From: Campanula takesimana
Lineage: Eukaryota; Streptophyta; Magnoliopsida; Asterales; Campanulaceae
DNA length: 64,000 nucleotides
NCBI GenBank assembly: GCA_026119855.1
Contig: JAOWBW010000863.1
Span: 62,001 to 126,000 of the forward strand
Reading direction: 5' to 3'
In this document: positions 57,949-64,000 of the stretch, piece by piece
How positions within the stretch are numbered: position 1 is the stretch's first letter
Layout: every line of letters begins with the position of its first letter
Made by a program: the position numbers and the translations under genes
Notes under the pieces: model-generated
The model's input: the letters and a program-made list of their open reading frames with translations, nothing else
Told to the model about the DNA's origin: nothing
The model's database searches: none

Positions 57949-57960
57949 GCTCTGATACCA
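57949..57960 (-). promoter_or_regulatory. E2 primer-binding site (tRNA-iMet)
   Basis: The minus strand reads TGGTATCAGAGC two bases inside the 5' LTR. Confidence 0.93.
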
Positions 57961-57962
57961 AC

Positions 57963-59507
57963 TGTCGCGCCCCGACCCGTGGTCCTACTTGGCCCCACGT
58001 CCGGGACACGCACGGAAGACGTCATAAAACATTTTTAAGAATTTTTTTTCAAAATATACTTTACATAAAAAGGTTCACACAACCAACTCGATACTAAACA
58101 TGACTTCAAGTCACAAAACAACCCTTCACAAACAAGTACTAAGCCACTTGGCTACACACTTCACTTACTTACTTATTTACAACACGAACATCTACCAAAA
58201 GAGATGATACAAACCAAGTAACGGGTATACTACCCCAAAAGGTATTACATTTACATAATGTATCCTTTACTTACACAACCTTTCCCAAAATGTCTTACCC
58301 AAAGATTTCCTCGACGTCCTCCCTGTGTGTGTGAACTATCCCCTGGGCTCCTTCTTATCTAAAACGGTAAACAAATAAAGGGTGAGAATAAATCTCAGTA
58401 AGTTACTAAAATGCAACTACATTCCATGCTAATATGATAAACATAAAGGAACAATGCCACAATTAATCATATAGCACATAGCACATAATATGAGAGGCTC
58501 CCTATCGCCAACCGTCCCATACCGGTTGGAAATAACGACCAACTCATCATGCAACACATAAAGCGGAAATGAACACTCATACATGGATACTGAGCCAAGG
58601 TTCTCCAACCAAACAATAGCCATCTGAGAGGCATCAACTGAGCAGCATCGAAGAGCTGAAACGGGTTCCGGAACCAAACAACAACAACAACAACAACGGG
58701 GGGAAAATGACACAAAGTCATAACCCAAAGTGCCCAACCTTTGGCCTAAGGAAGGGGGTTAAAAATGGGAAACCAATGATAGGAGCCTTATAATGTACTT
58801 GGCTCGGAGACCATTATAATCCCTATCACTGCCCAACACACACAAAAGTACCAGCTGGACTTTACACGCAAGCACCACATAGAAATACTTGCTTAAACAA
58901 CAACCAGGGACAATGATTCCAATGTAGGGAACCATGCCAAACACATCAAGAAGATGAATCATACAACACATCACAAAGTGTTCAACAATGCTCACTTAAT
59001 CCATTTCTCACATTTCACAACACTTGTGTTCACAAAGGAACCAATTCTACCACTTTAGTGATCCACAACAATCATCTAAGTACTTTAGGACACTACCCAA
59101 AAACTAGACCAAGATTGACCTCTAAACCCCTTAGTTTTGAAAACTCTAAACTTTTTCAGATAACTGGGCGGTCGCCCAAACTGGGCTGTGCGGCCGCCCA
59201 AAATGCTCTGTCCCAAGAACAAAACCCTTCAGATAGATGTGCGGCCGCACGCCCATTTTTGGGCGGCCGCCCACATCACCCGGCAGGCCTAACAACTTAA
59301 ACAAAGTTCACTCCTTTTGTTTCACAACTCCAAAATTTCCCATACTTGCAACACTTAACTTGTGAAACTTCACAAAGGCTAAAACTCAGCTAAGAACCAT
59401 ACTAACACCCAACAATACCAATTTCTTACCACTCCCTTTGTCCCAAAATTTCAAGTATAAATAAAACATACCAAAACATTGTTTTAGCACTTATAAAGCA
59501 TACAAAG
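57963..59507 (-). repeat. E2 5' LTR, part (interrupted by E3)
   Basis: Nearly identical to 51232-52784; I saw only about two differences (near 58045 and 58646). Ends at TACAAAG where E3 begins. CAAAG (59503-59507) should be the target repeat of E3. Confidence 0.93.
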
Positions 59508-60348
59508 TGTAACGACCCCGAAATCCGTTTATTTATTTTAATATTTATTTTATATTTTTTGGTAATTTTTATTTAAAATTAGGTGTGCATTTTATGTGTT
59601 GCTTCATCTTATATGAATTTGCACATCTTATTTGATTATTTGTGTTAGTTAGGTGTTAATAGTAAAGTTTAATTAGGGAGTGAAGTGATAGAAGTGGAAA
59701 TATTAGGGTCCCTTGTAGAAGTAAACTTTAGGGTCTTAATTGCTTAACATGAAACTTGAGTGATTTATATGAAGAAGTAAGTAAATCTTATCTTTACCTC
59801 ATCTCCCTCCCTCCCCTTAGTTTAGCACACCACCATTTCTTTCCTAATCATTTCCAGAGAGTGCCATTGTTGAAGAGGTAGAAGAAAGAAGCTAGGTAAG
59901 TTTTGGTTTTGTTAATTTTTCCTATTTTAATTTACTACTCCATTTCCAAATCTAAAAATATATAAATGTTCAGGGTGTTGATTAGATCATATCTACCGAT
60001 TCATCTTATTTTTCTTGACATCTTTTCCGGAATATAGGTAAGTTACTATTCCCCCTTTAAATGTTAAAATGGTCATAAACATGTTTATATGCTTTATATG
60101 TTATAAAATGATGTTTTGGTATACTTTTAATATACTTGTAAATTTGGGACAGAGGGAGTAGTAAGAACTTATACATAGCTTGTTATTAGTGGGAAAGTTA
60201 TAGGAATTGGTGTTAGTATTGTGCTTGGGTTGAGTTTGTAGCTGTTGTGAGGGTTGAAATTGTATGAGGGTTGCTAATGTTGGTATTTTGGGTTGGTGAG
60301 ATGAAGGGAGTATTTTGTTTCCAGCCAAAATGTGAATTCTGGGCTGAT

Positions 60349-60485
60349 TACACGACTCGTGTAGGGGTACACGAGTCGTGTAAGGGGAGATTCTGAAGGG
60401 GTGTTTTTCTACACGAGTCGTGTACTGCTACACGACTTGTGTAAAAGTTCTTACACGAGTCGTGTAGTGGTACACGAGTCGTGTA
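60349..60485. repeat. Array of six TACACGAGTCGTGTA palindromes in the E3 LTR
   Basis: Copies at 60349-60363, 60368-60382, 60410-60424, 60429-60443 (one mismatch), 60452-60466 and 60471-60485. They occupy the place where the close relative E2 has GGGCGGCCGCCC-type palindromes. Confidence 0.92.
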
Positions 60486-61352
60486 AGGGGCCAAAGTCTG
60501 AACTTGTGTATTTTTACGTAAAATCTTCCGGAGGTCATAACTTCTTCATCCGGACTCCGTTTTAGTCGTGTAAACTATCGTTGGAAAGCTCTTCTCGAGT
60601 ACTACACGATGGGTTGGTTATTGAGTGGGGTTTTGATTTTTATAGCACGTAAATCCAGTAGGTGATTAGTACCAAAATGAGTATCCATGGTTCATTATGG
60701 TAGAGTTGGTCTTTTGTGATCAAGTTTGGATTAATGTGATGGTTTGGATGGTTTGTGTGATGACTTAATGTCAATATGGTGCATACTATTATGAAAACGT
60801 GTTTACTTCTCTAATATGAGCTTGTGTGGTTCCCTACTTTGGAATCATACCCCGTTTGTTGTTTAAGCAAGTTTTCTTTGCTTCGGTTGTGTCTAAAGTC
60901 CAGCTGGTACTTTTGTGTATGTTGGGCAGTGATAGGGATTATAATGGTCTCCCGAGCCAAGTACATTATAAGGCTCCTATCATTGGTTTCCCATTTTTAA
61001 CCCCCTTCCTTAGGCCAAAGGTTGGGCACTTTGGGTTATGACTTTGTGTCATTTTCCCCCGTTGTTGTTGTTGTTGTTGTTTGGTTCCGGAACCCGTTTC
61101 AGCTCTTCGATGCTGCTCAGTTGATGCCTCTCAGATGGCTATTGTTTGGTTTGGGAACCTTGGCTCAGTATCCACGTATGAGTATTCATTTCCGCTTTAT
61201 GTGTTGCATGATGAGTTGGTCGTTATTTCCAACCGGTATGGGACGGTTGGCGATAGGGAGCCTCTCATATTATGTGCTATGTGTTATACGCTTAATTGTT
61301 AATATTGTTTCTTCATGATCTTCATATTAGCATGTAATGTAGTTGCATTTTA

Positions 61353-61379
61353 GTAACTTACTGAGATTTATTCTCACCC
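61353..61379 (+). promoter_or_regulatory. Conserved LTR hairpin motif (E3 copy)
   Basis: AGTAACTTACTGAGATTTAT followed by TCTCACCC. In sense orientation the same block is found in E1 (3657-3681, 9327-9352), E2 (51649-51675), E4 (16861-16886) and E5 (about 23497-23524), always 380-440 bp before the LTR's 3' end. The core GAGA...TCTC can form a short stem. Function unknown. Confidence 0.6.
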
Positions 61380-61795
61380 TTATTTGTTTACTGTTTTAGA
61401 TAAGAAGGAGCCCAGGGGATAGTTCACACACACAGGGAGGACGTCGAGGAGATCTTTGGGTAAGATATTTTGGGAAAGTTGTGTAAGAAAGGATACATTA
61501 TGTAAATGTAATACCTTTTGGGTAGTGTACCCGTGACTTGGTTTGTATCAACTCTTTTGGTAGATGTTCGTGTTGTAAATAAGTAAGTAAGTGAAGTGTG
61601 TAGCCAAGTGGCTTAGAACTTGGTTGTGAAAGTTGTTTTGTGACTAGTAGTCACGTTTAGTAAATGTTGTTTGGTTATGTAAGACCTTTTTATGAAAGTA
61701 TATTTCGAAAAATTTTCTTAAAAATGTTTTATGACGTCTTCCGTGCGTGTCCCGGACGTGGGGCCAAGTAGGACCACGGGTCGGGGCGCGACAGT

Positions 61796-61807
61796 TGGTA
61801 TCAGAGC
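61796..61807 (+). promoter_or_regulatory. E3 primer-binding site (tRNA-iMet)
   Basis: TGGTATCAGAGC, two bases after the LTR end. Confidence 0.93.
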
Positions 61808-61903
61808 TAGGTTGTAGATGGTCTAGAATGACTAAGTGACCTAAGAGGGTAGTTGAGTATGGAGTGAGTAACGTTGAGTGTTTTATGCAGATACTCAGTA
61901 AAA

Positions 61904-62738
61904 ATGCCGGAACATGAGGGTGAACAGTCTGGTACTGCAGGCCAGAGTAATGTAAGGGAAGAAGCTCGAGCTATGTTCCAAGGGATGTTCGAGGCTGCAA
62001 TGAAAACCATCCATGATCAGAGACAAGGAGGAGAGCATGCACCTCCGAGGTATGGTCTAGAACAGTTTTTGAAGATGAAACCAACTGGCTATGATGGTGA
62101 ACCAGATGTGACCAAAGTTGAGAGATGGATTGAATCCATGGAAAAGATATTTGATGTTTTAGTATGTACTGAGGAAGATCGAGTTAGATTTGCTACCTAC
62201 AAGTTGAGTGGAGCTGCGGAGTACTGGTGGAGAACACTGAAGGCTAGTTGGGATGAAGCTCATGTACCATATACTTGGGCAAATTTTCTGAGGAAGTTCA
62301 AGGAACATTTTATTCCAAGGGTGGATCAAGACCGGAAGGAAGTGGAATTTCTTAGCTTGGAACAGAATACAATGTCGGTGGCTCAGTATGCAGCCAAGTT
62401 CACGGAGCTATCGAGGTATTGTACTCATTTAATTGCAACGGAGGAGAGGAAAGCAACAAGGTTTGTGAAAGGGCTAAAAACAGTGATTCGAACTCAATTG
62501 GTGTCCCACAAGCTACAAGAATTTCAAGATGCAGTTGATCGAGCTTATCAAGTGGAGCACGACATTGAAGAACACAAGAGGAAGGTGGAATTAACAAGTG
62601 CTGGAAGGCAAGGTAGACCACAACCGCAAAGGAATGACAATCGTGGAGGACAAGGGACTTCAACCCCATTTAGAGGACAACCACAAGGGCAACCGAGTGT
62701 TAGAAATCAAAGAAATTTCTCCGGGGGTCAAGGCAAGA
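61904..62738 (+). pseudogene. E3 gag
   Basis: ATG at 61904 (MPEHEGEQSG), the same start as in E2; an in-frame ATG at 61874 is less likely because E2 has no counterpart. Gag core nearly identical to E2, up to the basic stretch. Near 62740 one base is missing relative to E2 (GAGGTTTG), so the two zinc knuckles lie in the next frame; the knuckle Cys and His codons themselves are intact there. Confidence 0.9.
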
Positions 62739-64000
62739 GGTTTGTAATTATTGTCAGAGGGAAGGGCACAGTGAGGAGCGGTGTTGGAAGAAACAAGGAA
62801 AGTGTTTGAATTGTGGACAACTTGGCCATTTTCAAAGAAATTGCCGAGATTGGGGAGTCAACCATCGGGGAGTGGTGTTGGATCGTCTCAGGGTCAGAAA
62901 AGGGATGCCTCAGGAAAACCAAAGGTTCAAGGTCGTGTGTTTGCAATCAATCAACAACAAGCTTCGGATGCTTCCACCGTAATTGGAGGTATAATTTCTA
63001 TGTCCAGTTTGAGGGCACGTGCACTTATAGACCCCGGCTCATCGCATTCATATGTTTCTGTGTCTTTTGCATCTCGATTGCATTCTTCCTTTGAGTCTTT
63101 GCCTTATGTGCTAGAAGTGTCGACTCCTATGGGAAATTGTTTGATAGCTGACAAGGTGTTGCGTGATTGTGATGTGCATATAAGTGAGCATGTTTTACTT
63201 GCTGATCTAGTTATTTTGCCATTGCAAGACTTTGATGTTATTTTGGGTATGGATTGGTTAAGTAAATATCATGCCTCTGTTGATTGTTTTAAGAAAGTGG
63301 TTACGTTTTCTATCCCTAGTGTGCCTGTGTTTACTTTTGAGGCAACTTCTTTGGGTTCGGGAATTCGTATGATTTCTTATGTGAAAGCTAGGAGGCTATT
63401 GCACCGTGGGTGTGTGGGGTATTTGGCTTGTGTTTTGGATACTACTAAAAAGTCTCCTAAAGTAGAAGATGTGAATGTTGTTAAAGAGTTTCCTGATGTG
63501 TTCTCTTCTGAATATTCTATGCCTCCCGATAGAGAGATCGAGTTTGGTATTGACTTGATTCCAGGTACTACCCCTATATCTGAAGCACCTTATAGAATGG
63601 CTCCAGCTGAACTAAAAGAATTGAAGGTGCAATTGCAAGAGTTACTTGATCGGGGATTCATCCGTCCTAGTGTATCACCGTGGGGAGCTCCTGTATTGTT
63701 TGTCAAGAAGAAAGATGGGTCTTTGAGACTGTGCATCGACTACAGGAAGCTGAATCAGGTAACTGTAAAGAATAAATATCCTCTACCTCACATTGATGAC
63801 TTGTTTGATCAACTCCAAGGGTCAGTCGTCTTTTCAAAGCTTGACTTGAGGAGTGGGTACCATCAGTTAAAGATCCGTTCTGAGGATATTTCTAAGACTG
63901 CTTTCCGTAGTAGGTATGGTCATTACGAGTTTCTTGTTATGCCTTTCGGGTTGACTAATGCTCCGGCTGTTTTCATGGATATGATGAATCGGGTTTTCAA
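62739..64000 (+). pseudogene. E3 zinc knuckles, protease and RT (continues past the window)
   Basis: Zinc knuckles at about 62743-62843, then a second single-base loss near 62844 (two C where E2 has three), after which one frame stays open from about 62850 to the window end. It has the protease (LIDPGSSHSY, ILGMDWLS), the pre-RT linker, RT fingers (VSPWGAPVLF, DYRKLNQVTVKNKYP) and LVMPFGLTNAPAVFMDMMN at the edge. At the RT site where E2 is shifted, E3 has the in-frame three-T version. Confidence 0.88.

Larger units (their letters stand above)
51232..59507 (-). mobile_element. E2: near-complete Tekay-type chromovirus (5' LTR broken by E3)
   Basis: Minus-strand element with 3' LTR 51232-53346, interior 53347-57962 (4.6 kb) and the first 1,545 bp of the right-hand 5' LTR (57963-59507). 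The remainder of that LTR should lie beyond E3, outside the window. All expected domains are present: gag, two zinc knuckles, protease, RT, RNase H, integrase and chromodomain. Only two single-base shifts interrupt the polyprotein, both in T runs of the coding strand. The LTR parts that can be compared differ by very few bases, so the insertion is recent. Left flank TATTA (51227-51231). Confidence 0.93.
59508..61793 (+). repeat. E3 5' LTR
   Basis: 2,286 bp, TGTAACGACC...GGGGCGCGACA. Contents: Stowaway-end-like word (about 60140-60158), six ACACGAGTCGTGT-type palindromes (60349-60485), AGTCCAGCTGG (60897-60907) and GAGATTTATTCTC (61363-61375). From about 60810 on it closely matches E2; between about 60160 and 60800 it does not. 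Confidence 0.93.
59508..64000 (+). mobile_element. E3: Tekay-type element inserted in the E2 LTR, opposite orientation
   Basis: Starts TGTAACGACCCCG with an LTR (59508-61793), primer-binding site and gag-protease-RT reading on the plus strand to the window end. Its coding part is very close to E2, and the ends and 3' half of its LTR are close to E2, while the middle of the LTR is different. Two single-base shifts break gag-pol (near 62740 and 62844). The element continues beyond the window. Confidence 0.93.

Noticed and set aside
60349..60485. CRISPR-like or integron-like reading of the TACACGAGTCGTGTA array
   Set aside because: Spacing is irregular, the context is a eukaryotic LTR, and no associated genes exist.

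Overview
This is repeat-rich plant nuclear DNA with one credible host gene. Reasons: several nested LTR retrotransposons whose primer-binding sites match plant initiator tRNA-Met (TGGTATCAGAGC), Stowaway-type MITEs (CTCCCTCCGTCCC ends), a FAR1/MULE transposase, and an intact BAP31-like endoplasmic-reticulum protein gene of the plant type. A eudicot is likely. The recurring GAGACGGTCTCAC MITEs remind me of Caryophyllales, but that is only an impression. The LTR elements are numbered E1 to E5 below.

Layout. 1-12.1 kb: a decayed MULE transposase pseudogene (minus strand) with a C-terminal OTU cysteine-protease domain, split by E1 (3267-11084), a young Ty3/gypsy Tekay-type chromovirus that has lost reverse transcriptase and RNase H. 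12.1-16.5 kb: AT-rich intergenic DNA with MITEs and a fold-back-like element. 16.5-32.3 kb: a deep nest. The old element E4 (minus) holds a 1.46-kb MULE in its left LTR; that MULE holds a 372-bp hAT MITE and a possible captured gene fragment. The interior of E4 is split by E5 (plus, 20550-29898), a recent insertion with near-identical 3.4-kb LTRs and thoroughly dead coding DNA. 32.3-39.4 kb: intergenic DNA with several Stowaway MITEs. 39.4-39.97 kb: the BAP31-like gene (minus), with a MITE about 180 bp upstream of its ATG. 42.3-48.3 kb: a deleted SIRE-like Ty1/copia element (minus). 49.6-51.2 kb: a Tat/Athila-like gag fragment beside a plus-strand LTR-like segment. 51.2-59.5 kb: E2 (minus), a nearly full-length Tekay-type element. 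Its 5' LTR is broken by E3 (plus, from 59508 past the window end), a sister element in the opposite orientation.

The host gene and the transposons show no sign of working together. The most interesting signals lie inside the LTRs: (i) arrays of short GC-rich palindromes, same design but different sequence in different elements, with copy number changing between the two LTRs of one insertion; (ii) a hairpin motif (GAGATTTATCTC and variants) shared by all five gypsy elements in sense orientation, with a compensatory change in E4, about 0.4-0.5 kb downstream of a second shared block, AGTCCAGCTGG; (iii) evidence that E4 and E5 carry the same already-degenerate protease relic, which suggests a long-lived non-autonomous lineage mobilised in trans.
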